Shown in pieces: positions 1 through 5,398 of a DNA stretch of 7,577 nucleotides. Both the position numbers and the translations under genes were made by a program. This DNA comes from Gammaproteobacteria bacterium UBA4475 (lineage in GTDB: Bacteria > Pseudomonadota > Gammaproteobacteria > Pseudomonadales > Azotimanducaceae), in the NCBI GenBank assembly GCA_002389265.1, contig DGOD01000024.1:2801-10377 (forward strand), written 5' to 3'. The notes below the pieces were generated by a model. The model was given only the letters and a program-made list of their open reading frames with translations, made no database searches and was not told the origin of the DNA. The stretch's first letter is position 1. Each line of letters begins with the position of its first letter.

Positions 1-522
1 CGGGTGTTAGAACAATTAGAGCGTATTCCTCAGGTCACCATTGCCTCGATGCAAAGGCATGTCATCGGCGGCGGTGCGTTGCTGGCGACGGCCTGTGATT
101 TCAGGGTGATTGCTGATGATGTGGTGTTGCGCATACCGGAATTGGCCCTGGGCATTCCCAACGTTTGGAATGGCACGCCTTTGCTGGCTCGTGAGGTGGG
201 TTTACCCACGGCTCGTGACTGGGTGATGACGGCGCGCAAGGTGTTTGCGGACGAACTTAAAACCTGTGGCTGGGCCCAGCGCTTGGCGGGGCCTGGGCAG
301 CTGGTTGCGGAAACCGAGAAGCTCGTTAGTGAATTGCTGGCAATTCCACCGGCGTCATTAGCCATGACCCGCGCTATGACATCGGCCCTCGGTCGGTCAG
401 CCTCTGGCATGGCCATGGGCTGGGCCGATGCAGACTTACAACAATGGGCGTTTACGGAAGATGAATACAAGGCAACGATTCGAGACTACACGCGCAATGT
501 GGGCGACAAAACCAAAAAATAG
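1..522 (+). CDS. Crotonase-superfamily protein (enoyl-CoA hydratase/isomerase-like), 3' part
   Basis: The reading frame is open from the first base, so the gene begins upstream; 173 residues and a TAG stop are visible. What is seen: the crotonase core IGGGALLATACDFR (about residues 22-35), followed by IPELALGIP (45-53) and a helical C-terminal half. In the family this core binds the CoA thioester and forms the oxyanion hole. Compared with mammalian enoyl-CoA hydratase, the second catalytic glutamate (the Glu of the PE motif, E47 here) is kept, while the first (the Glu after GGGC) is leucine (L27). A plain hydratase is therefore doubtful; an isomerase, a thioesterase-like activity or a specialised crotonase fits as well. 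The protein has no signal peptide in the visible part and is presumably cytoplasmic. It lies 39 bp before the cupin gene on the same strand, so the two are probably co-transcribed. Family call is firm, substrate unknown. Confidence 0.88.
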   Translation, partial: RVLEQLERIPQVTIASMQRHVIGGGALLATACDFRVIADDVVLRIPELALGIPNVWNGTPLLAREVGLPTARDWVMTARKVFADELKTCGWAQRLAGPGQLVAETEKLVSELLAIPPASLAMTRAMTSALGRSASGMAMGWADADLQQWAFTEDEYKATIRDYTRNVGDKTKK

Positions 523-546
523 ATTGAGCGTTTTATAAACAAGATT

Positions 547-553
547 AAAGAGG
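547..553 (+). promoter_or_regulatory. Ribosome binding site supporting the GTG start of the cupin gene
   Basis: AAAGAGG lies 8 bases before the GTG at 562. It is the only good purine-rich match near the beginning of this frame and decides the non-ATG start. Confidence 0.6.
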
Positions 554-561
554 CAATCACC

Positions 562-945
562 GTGCAAACATTTACCAAGGTCGTGCTGTTTACCGATAGT
601 GATGGGCGAGCCCAGTTTCGTGAAGAACCGATAGCGCTCACGGAAGGCAGCCCCCGCGCCATGTTGTCGCCGTTACTGCCCTCTGGTGGTTATCAGTTGC
701 GCCATAGTCCGGTGGGTTTCAGCAAGGAGTTCCACTGCACGCCGAATCCACAGTATGTGTTTATTCTTGGCGGTAAAATGCAAATCAGTTTGCAGGATGG
801 CACGTCAAAGATTTTTGAGCCCGGGCAACACTTCTACTCGGCTGACGCCCTGCCCGCAGGCGCCACCTTTGACCCGGCGGTACATGGCCACCAAAGTTGT
901 CAGGTGGGCGATGAACCGCTGGTCACGCTGTTTCTCAGAGCCTGA
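562..945 (+). CDS. Small single-domain cupin protein of unknown function
   Basis: A 127-residue protein starting at GTG. The beta-rich middle (about residues 56-112) looks like a cupin barrel: EFHCTPNPQYVFILGGKMQI corresponds to cupin motif 1, and FEPGQHFYSAD followed by LPAGATFDPAVHGHQS to motif 2. In a classical cupin, motif 1 supplies two His and a Glu; here only H58 is clear and Q64 stands at the glutamate place. H108 and H110 near the end may provide further ligands. Metal binding is thus possible but not of the standard set. There is no signal peptide or membrane segment, so a cytoplasmic location is likely. It follows the crotonase gene with 39 bp between and converges with the minus-strand hydrolase. 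Similar small cupins are often found beside catabolic genes, either as accessory enzymes or ligand sensors; nothing here decides between them. Confidence 0.75.
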   Translation: MQTFTKVVLFTDSDGRAQFREEPIALTEGSPRAMLSPLLPSGGYQLRHSPVGFSKEFHCTPNPQYVFILGGKMQISLQDGTSKIFEPGQHFYSADALPAGATFDPAVHGHQSCQVGDEPLVTLFLRA

Positions 946-969
946 TCAGCCGCCTGCATGGGGGCTGAT
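945..969. terminator. Hairpin between convergent genes, possible bidirectional terminator
   Basis: ATCAGCC (945-951) pairs exactly with GGCTGAT (963-969) across an 11-base loop. It starts at the cupin stop codon and lies in the 79-bp gap between two convergent genes, where a shared terminator is expected. No T-run follows on either strand, so intrinsic termination is not demonstrated. Confidence 0.35.
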
Positions 970-1024
970 ATAGTCACCACCCCAATGAGTGGCGCGCTTC
1001 AGCAGTGCTGTGCAGCCGGCCTGA

Positions 1025-1954
1025 TTAAAGGTACTGCATAAACCAGCCAACGGTGGCTTGGGCGGCCTCAGCCGCATGGGCCGGGTCTGGAAAACTATGC
1101 GTACCACCTTCAATCACCAGGTGCTTGTAGACCACACCAGCCTGCTTGAGTTCGCTCGCCAGCATCTCACTGCTGAGGGGTAGCACCACGGTATCAGCGG
1201 TGCCATGAATCAATAAGGTGGGTGGATCACCGGCGTTCACATACAGGATGGGTGACACGGCGATAGCCAACTCGTCTGAAAAATTCAGGGCCGGATAATT
1301 TTCCGCGCGGTTATTCATCATGCGCAGGTCTACCGGTGGAAACCAGGCGACCACCACGGCCACACTGGCATCGTCAGTGGCCAAGCTATTGTACTCGGGC
1401 CAAAGGCTTCGTTGCGCGGGCTCTGGCGACGAGTCAAAGGGGGCTTCGGCATTCAGCGCCACCATCAACGACAACTGACCACCGGCGCTGCCACCGAAAA
1501 CGCCGAGGCGCTTGGGGTCAACCTGGTAAGTGGCGGACTGTTGTTTGATATGCCGCACGGCGCCGCGCACGTCTGATACGGCTTGGGGCACGTTAAAATA
1601 GGGTGCACTACCGTGATTGACTGAATACACCGTGTAGCCGGCCGCCAGCATCGCGCCAAACATGCCCAGGCTGGCTTGATCGTTCTTGAACGGCACGTAG
1701 GGTGAAATCCAGCTACCGCTATTCAGGAAAATCACCGCGGCACCGTTCGGTACCGCCGGCTCTAGCACGTGATAGACCAACGCCATGCCGGCGCGATGGC
1801 CGTAAACCACGTCCATGGTCGCTTTGTAGGTGACGGGGCGCGCTGCACTGGGTTGAACAGGGGCTGCTACGGTGGACTCAACGGCGCTCGCTGCATGGGT
1901 GTTGGCGACAGTGAAGCAGCATAACAACAGCATGAAAATTGGGTGTTTTAGCAT
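1025..1954 (-). CDS. Exported alpha/beta-hydrolase, esterase/lipase type
   Basis: With the ATG at 1954 the protein has 309 residues and opens with a typical signal peptide: K3, a hydrophobic stretch PIFMLLLCCFTVA (5-17) and small residues THAASA (19-24) suited to signal peptidase I. The frame stays open to a GTG at 2011, but the extra 19 residues would put an Arg-rich extension before the signal and have no convincing ribosome site, so 1954 is preferred. Catalytic residues in family order: nucleophile S156 in GGSAGG (154-159), acid D254 in HGTADTVV, base H286 in GGTHSF. The segment DVRGAVRHIKQQ and VDPKRLGVFGGSAGG match acetyl-esterase/feruloyl-esterase-like hydrolases of the BD-FAE or dienelactone type. 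The usual HGGGW oxyanion loop is replaced by LNSGSW (77-82). It probably hydrolyses an ester or related bond in the periplasm. It is divergent from the oxidoreductase gene and convergent with the cupin gene. Confidence 0.85.
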   Translation of the reverse strand: MLKHPIFMLLLCCFTVANTHAASAVESTVAAPVQPSAARPVTYKATMDVVYGHRAGMALVYHVLEPAVPNGAAVIFLNSGSWISPYVPFKNDQASLGMFGAMLAAGYTVYSVNHGSAPYFNVPQAVSDVRGAVRHIKQQSATYQVDPKRLGVFGGSAGGQLSLMVALNAEAPFDSSPEPAQRSLWPEYNSLATDDASVAVVVAWFPPVDLRMMNNRAENYPALNFSDELAIAVSPILYVNAGDPPTLLIHGTADTVVLPLSSEMLASELKQAGVVYKHLVIEGGTHSFPDPAHAAEAAQATVGWFMQYL

Positions 1955-2052
1955 AGTGGTTACGTCTCTGGATCGGCGTGGAGTCGAGTGACCGGTGCGC
2001 ATAGTCAGCACCAGGGTTCACTGGTAATCTCTCAGCGTTGATAGCAGCCGCT

Positions 2053-2058
2053 AGTATA
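2053..2058 (-). promoter_or_regulatory. Candidate -10 element for the minus-strand hydrolase
   Basis: Read on the minus strand this is TATACT, five of six matches to the sigma-70 -10 consensus, about 95 bases before the ATG at 1954. No matching -35 hexamer stands at 16-18 bases, so this is a weak call. Confidence 0.22.
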
Positions 2059-2082
2059 ACGGATTTAACCTGGGCTGCTCGG

Positions 2083-2117
2083 GTTACCGTACAACCTTTT
2101 GACTTTACGCGTGTAAC
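2083..2117. promoter_or_regulatory. Possible operator pair in the divergent intergenic region
   Basis: The region 1955-2221 carries no credible gene and separates two divergent genes. Within it TTACGCGTGTAA (2105-2116) is a 12-bp dyad with five of six paired positions, and about 20 bp upstream GTTACCGTACAAC (2084-2096) resembles it when one gap is allowed. Two related dyads in a divergent promoter region suggest a repressor site, but no regulator gene is in view. Confidence 0.25.
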
Positions 2118-2210
2118 AGGTGCATTGATGCTTGCCAGCCGCCATGGTGCCCGTCACAATCAGGCGCAAATTAACGGCAGAGTTGACTGCTTGACTCGTA
2201 AACACTCATT

Positions 2211-2216
2211 GGGAGA
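2211..2216 (+). promoter_or_regulatory. Ribosome binding site supporting a TTG start
   Basis: GGGAGA ends 5 bases before TTG at 2222. Spacing and sequence are good, and the residues right after this TTG (LGVWYYFD) match the expected N-terminus of the oxidoreductase family, so the rare start codon is preferred over any later ATG. Confidence 0.65.
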
Positions 2217-2221
2217 CTGCT

Positions 2222-3094
2222 TTGGATACTGGTACTCTTGGCGTATGGTACTACTTCGATTTACTCACCTCTCGGCAGGCGGCTGATGCGGCCAAACGTA
2301 TTGAAGATTTGGGCTATGGCACCCTTTGGATGCCAGAATCGATGGGTCGCAACCCCTTTGCCCACGCGGCCTGGTTGTTGGCCAATACCACGCGTTTGAA
2401 TGTTGCCACCGGCATTGCCTCGATTTATAACCGCGAGCCAGGCGTTGCCCTGTCTGGCCAGAACACCTTGGCCGAGCAGTCTGACGATCGATTTCTGCTG
2501 GGTCTTGGCGTCTCTCACCAACCTTTTGTGGAAGGGGTTCGTAAGCGCGAATATGGCCCGCCACTGGCCAGCATGCGGCAGTATTTGCAAGCCATGGATG
2601 CGTCACCTTACATGGCCACCGCACCGGCAATTAAACCCCGCCGAGTGATTGCCGCCTTGGGTCCGAAGATGCTGGCGTTGGCCCGAGATGCCTGTGATGG
2701 CGCTCACCCTTACTCTGTGACGCCGGCGCACACGGCCACGGCACGGGCAATACTCGGTCCGGATAAATGGCTTTGTGTTGAACAGAAAGTCATTGTCGAA
2801 ACCGACCCGGTGATCGCGCGCGGCGTGGCTCGCGCTGCGATCCAACGGCACTTGGCATTACCCAATTACCGCAACAGCTGGCTGACCATGGGCATGGACG
2901 AGGCCGACTTTAATGACGGTGGCTCAGACCGGTTTATCGATGCGATATTTGCCTGGGGGTCGGCGGCAACGGTCAAGGACCGTATCAGCGAGCACATGCG
3001 CGCCGGTGCTAGCCATGTGTGCCTGCACCCAGTAAATCCCAATGGCAAACTGGGCGATCCAGACTGGGCGGCGCTGACGAGTCTGGCGGGTTAG
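2222..3094 (+). CDS. Luciferase-like, F420-type oxidoreductase (MSMEG_4141-like family)
   Basis: A 290-residue protein starting at TTG. The luciferase-like monooxygenase barrel begins at once with LGVWYYFD (6-13), then RIEDLGYGTLWMPES (26-40), NTTRLNVATGIASIYNREP (55-73), DDRFLLGLGVSHQPFVEG (88-105) and the conserved Y-L-x-A-M-D (121-126); near the C-terminus is the AGASHVCLHPVNP segment (261-273). These blocks match the group of probable F420-dependent oxidoreductases named after MSMEG_4141, which are about this length. Family members use reduced deazaflavin F420 (some relatives FMN) to reduce or oxidise small organic substrates in the cytoplasm. Cofactor identity cannot be read from sequence alone. 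The gene is the first of a rightward series and stands divergent from the exported hydrolase. The substrate is unknown; a role in lipid or steroid-like catabolism is inferred from neighbours. Confidence 0.88.
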   Translation: MDTGTLGVWYYFDLLTSRQAADAAKRIEDLGYGTLWMPESMGRNPFAHAAWLLANTTRLNVATGIASIYNREPGVALSGQNTLAEQSDDRFLLGLGVSHQPFVEGVRKREYGPPLASMRQYLQAMDASPYMATAPAIKPRRVIAALGPKMLALARDACDGAHPYSVTPAHTATARAILGPDKWLCVEQKVIVETDPVIARGVARAAIQRHLALPNYRNSWLTMGMDEADFNDGGSDRFIDAIFAWGSAATVKDRISEHMRAGASHVCLHPVNPNGKLGDPDWAALTSLAG

Positions 3095-3104
3095 CGCCGG
3101 CTCC

Positions 3105-3132
3105 TTGACCTGTTTAAACCCTGCTCAAAAAT
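3105..3132 (+). promoter_or_regulatory. Weak sigma-70-like promoter candidate before the membrane hydrolase
   Basis: TTGACC (3105-3110, five of six) and AAAAAT (3127-3132, four of six) are spaced by 16 bases in the 78-bp gap. The gap is longer than in a tight operon, so an internal promoter is plausible, but read-through from the preceding gene is equally possible. Confidence 0.25.
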
Positions 3133-3172
3133 AGAGTTAGGGTGTGATCATTAATGTACTCGGGGAGAGTTT

Positions 3173-4195
3173 ATGCGATTTATTCAATACAGTGTCATCA
3201 CCATCGTTGTATTGGTGTTGGCGTTTGCGATGTTCTTGTACAAGGGCGAAATCCCCGCGGCCGTGGTGGATGCTAAATATACCAATGCTGCATCGCAATT
3301 TTTCACCATGGACAATGGGGCCCGCGTGCACTATCGAGACCAGGGTAATCCGTCGGGCCCGGCGGTGGTTTTGGTCCATGGTTCCAATGCCTCATTGCAC
3401 ACCTGGGAGCCCTGGGTGCCATTACTGGGCGAAGATTACCGCATTATCACCATGGACCTACCCGCCCATGGGCTCACCGGCGCGACCCCTGATCAAGACT
3501 ATGGCAGTGCGGCACAACTCAACACCGTCGACGCGCTGGTCGAACTGCTGGGTGTCGACAACTTCACCCTAGGCGGCAACTCCATGGGTGGCGGCGTCAC
3601 TTGGCAATACACCCTCGCCCACCCGAACAAGGTCAACGCCATGATATTGGTAGATGCCAGCGGTTTACCGCAGTTCTGGGCACAGATGCTCGCCGAACAG
3701 GCCGCGGCATCCGCCGATGGTGAGAAGAAGGAAGCCCCGCTGGCGTTCAAATTATTGGGTCAGCCCTGGTTTCGCGCTATCTCAAAATATCTGGACCCTT
3801 ATTGGCTAGCCAAGCAAGGGGTCGAGTCGGCTTACAATCACTCGCCCATGATCACCGATGAATTGATTGATCGGTATTATGAGTTGGCCCTGCGAGAAGG
3901 CGCCAGAGAAGCCACCTTAAGCCGCTTTGCAGGACCCAGACCGGTTCGAGCGGCGGTGGATGCGAGCCTGTTTACCCAGCCGACTTTGATTTTATGGGGC
4001 CGCGAAGATTCGTTGATCTCGGTGGATATCGCTCACAAGTTCGACGCGGCACTGCCTGACTCGACGCTGGTGATTTACGACAATGTTGGCCACATGCCCA
4101 TGGAAGAAATACCCGCGCAGTCGGCGACTGATGTCTTGGCATTTTTGCAGACGCTCACGCCCGCGGCGTTAACGACCCCGACAACGGATGAATAG
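3173..4195 (+). CDS. Membrane-anchored alpha/beta-hydrolase
   Basis: A 340-residue protein with ATG preceded by GGGGAG at 3162-3167, well spaced. Residues 5-22 form one hydrophobic helix (QYSVITIVVLVLAFAMFL) followed by Lys, with no clear cleavage site, so an N-terminal anchor with the enzyme outside the cytoplasm is likely. The catalytic domain follows from about residue 45: oxyanion-hole VLVHGSN (66-72), nucleophile S137 in GNSMGGG (135-141), acid D279 in LWGREDSL, base H307 in VGHMPMEE. A helical cap lies at about 165-260. This layout matches the MhpC-like hydrolase group, which includes C-C bond hydrolases of aromatic ring degradation, esterases and epoxide hydrolases. The nucleophile is Ser, which argues against a haloalkane dehalogenase or epoxide hydrolase (Asp nucleophile). 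Substrate not determinable. It lies between the oxidoreductase and the sulfotransferase, with 78 and 66 bp gaps. Confidence 0.88.
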   Translation: MRFIQYSVITIVVLVLAFAMFLYKGEIPAAVVDAKYTNAASQFFTMDNGARVHYRDQGNPSGPAVVLVHGSNASLHTWEPWVPLLGEDYRIITMDLPAHGLTGATPDQDYGSAAQLNTVDALVELLGVDNFTLGGNSMGGGVTWQYTLAHPNKVNAMILVDASGLPQFWAQMLAEQAAASADGEKKEAPLAFKLLGQPWFRAISKYLDPYWLAKQGVESAYNHSPMITDELIDRYYELALREGAREATLSRFAGPRPVRAAVDASLFTQPTLILWGREDSLISVDIAHKFDAALPDSTLVIYDNVGHMPMEEIPAQSATDVLAFLQTLTPAALTTPTTDE

Positions 4196-4221
4196 TCACC
4201 TATAACGAACAGGCACGCCCT

Positions 4222-4237
4222 ACCCCCGGCAAGGGGT
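4222..4237 (+). other. Small intercistronic hairpin
   Basis: ACCCC (4222-4226) pairs with GGGGT (4233-4237) over a 6-base loop, 13 bases before the sulfotransferase ribosome site AAGGA (4251-4255). There is no T-run. It could influence mRNA processing or be incidental. Confidence 0.25.
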
Positions 4238-4261
4238 GCGGCGGCCCAGCAAGGATCAACG

Positions 4262-5152
4262 ATGAACACCAATAGCGAACCGCGGCGCGCCCGCACCATG
4301 GCAGAAATGGCAGAGAAAATGGGTTCCATGTTTGCTGGCTTTGAATCGCCCTTCAAACCCTACGAACCGCTGCCGACGGATGTGATTATCACGCCCTTTG
4401 CCAAATGCGGCACCACCTGGCTGCAACAGATATTCCATACCCTTCGAACCCGCGGCGCGACAGATTACGACGACATTTCTCGGGTCGTGCCCTGGCTGGA
4501 AGTTTCCGCCCGGTTGGGCATTGACGTCAACGCACCGCAGCAAGCCGCGCCCCGTGGCTTCAAGAGCCACCTGTCATTCACTGACATACCCAAGGGCGCT
4601 AAATATATCTTGTCCATGCGCGACCCAAGAGATGCGTTAGTGTCGATGTACCGCTTTATGGAAGGTTGGTTTCTCGAGCCGGGCGCAGTATCACTGGAAG
4701 CATTTGCGCGCGCAAACTATGTGAATGACCCCGACAAAGGCTATTGGGGGCACCTGCGCAGCTGGTGGGACGTGCGCGACAATCCCAATGTGTTAATGCT
4801 GTCTTATGAGGCGATGAATGCCGACCCAACCCTAACCATCAAGCGCGTTGCTGAGTTCTGTAATATCAGCCTGGATGACGAGTTACTGGCGATCACCCTA
4901 AAGCATTCATCCCTGCCGTATATGCTCGAAAACAAACACCAGTTCGATGACCACATGTTTGTTGAGCTCAGCGAGTCTGTCGCGGGCATTCCCAAAGGCA
5001 GTGATTCGGCGAAAGTACGCGAGGGCAAGGTCGGCGGTCATGCCAAGGTATTATCCCCAGAGCTCATCGCAATCCTGGATGATATTTGGGCCTCACAGAT
5101 CACCGCCCGCTATGGCTTCAAGACCTATCAGGACATGGCCGCCGCGCTGTAA
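4262..5152 (+). CDS. PAPS-dependent sulfotransferase (Sulfotransfer_1 type)
   Basis: A 296-residue cytosolic-type sulfotransferase, the usual length for the SULT family. The ATG at 4262 is preceded by AAGGA with 6-base spacing. Family signatures appear in order: the 5'-phosphosulfate loop TPFAKCGTTWLQQ (44-56, K48); the putative catalytic base H103 in FKSHLSFTDIP (100-110); the 3'-phosphate segment SMRDPRDALVSMYRF (118-132, with R120 and S128); and the C-terminal REGKVGGHAK (253-262), corresponding to the RKGxxGDWK motif. These residues transfer sulfate from PAPS to a hydroxyl or amine acceptor. All key positions are present, so the enzyme is likely active; GGHAK for GDWK is a mild deviation. 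The acceptor cannot be told; steroid, alcohol or phenol are known acceptors of relatives. The gene sits directly before two genes of sulfatase-type families, which suggests that sulfate esters are central to the locus. Confidence 0.93.
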   Translation: MNTNSEPRRARTMAEMAEKMGSMFAGFESPFKPYEPLPTDVIITPFAKCGTTWLQQIFHTLRTRGATDYDDISRVVPWLEVSARLGIDVNAPQQAAPRGFKSHLSFTDIPKGAKYILSMRDPRDALVSMYRFMEGWFLEPGAVSLEAFARANYVNDPDKGYWGHLRSWWDVRDNPNVLMLSYEAMNADPTLTIKRVAEFCNISLDDELLAITLKHSSLPYMLENKHQFDDHMFVELSESVAGIPKGSDSAKVREGKVGGHAKVLSPELIAILDDIWASQITARYGFKTYQDMAAAL

Positions 5153-5199
5153 CAGCTGTGACTTGCCCTTCCCGCCATTAGCATGTCAACTGCCGCTCA

Positions 5200-5233
5200 G
5201 CCGCCGTCTCTTGAGCTACAGGCCAGTGGCGGC
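5200..5233 (+). terminator. Hairpin after the sulfotransferase, possible terminator
   Basis: GCCGCC (5200-5205) pairs with GGCGGC (5228-5233); an alternative stem TGCCGC (5191-5196) with GCGGCA (5229-5234) competes. It lies about 50 bp after the stop in a 246-bp gap. The loop is long and no T-run follows, so factor-independent termination is unlikely. Confidence 0.25.
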
Positions 5234-5304
5234 AACGACTCGAACCCCTGTATTGGCGCGGAGTTTAAGCCTCTAACCCACACCCTTGGAATATCTGCCC
5301 ACAG

Positions 5305-5335
5305 GGTTATTTATCATCACGATTTTCGTTATGCT
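5305..5335 (+). promoter_or_regulatory. AT-rich likely promoter region upstream of the metallo-beta-lactamase gene
   Basis: This stretch is clearly richer in A/T than its surroundings. TATGCT (5330-5335) matches four of six -10 positions and TTATTT (5307-5312) is a poor -35 at 17 bases. It suggests a promoter within the 246-bp gap rather than a defined one. Confidence 0.3.
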
Positions 5336-5336
5336 G

Positions 5337-5363
5337 CAGGCAGAGTCAGGCAGATAACCTGAC
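5337..5363. promoter_or_regulatory. Candidate operator: tandem CAGGCAGA repeats overlapping a perfect dyad
   Basis: CAGGCAGA occurs at 5337-5344 and again at 5347-5354, a 10-bp period or about one helical turn. Overlapping it, GTCAGG (5345-5350) and CCTGAC (5358-5363) form a perfect 6-bp inverted repeat with a 7-base centre. The array ends 35 bases before the ATG at 5399 and lies just after the AT-rich promoter-like stretch, a usual place for a repressor or activator site. Confidence 0.4.
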
Positions 5364-5398
5364 AAGACGTTCGCGACAATTAATCGGAAATAGCCACT

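Noticed and set aside
30..470. 146-codon open frame on the minus strand inside the crotonase gene
   Set aside because: It is fully antisense to a gene with clear family motifs, has no recognisable domain and a low-complexity composition typical of a shadow frame.
1000..1010. CAGCA-G-TGCTG short dyad near the end of the minus-strand hydrolase
   Set aside because: The one-base centre cannot form a hairpin loop, and there is no other sign of function.
1955..2011. N-terminal extension of the exported hydrolase to a GTG at 2011
   Set aside because: The added 19 residues are Arg-rich and would precede a complete signal peptide; no well-placed ribosome site supports it.
2038..2286. 82-codon plus-strand frame in the divergent spacer running into the oxidoreductase gene
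   Set aside because: No domain, no convincing ribosome site, and its end overlaps the oxidoreductase in another frame; the region is better explained as regulatory spacer.
4256..4570. 104-codon minus-strand frame within the sulfotransferase gene
   Set aside because: Antisense to the PAPS-binding region of a convincing gene, with no recognisable features.
5359..5384. CTGACA and ATTAAT as a promoter just before the metallo-beta-lactamase start
   Set aside because: The spacing is only 14 bases and transcription would begin nearly at the start codon.
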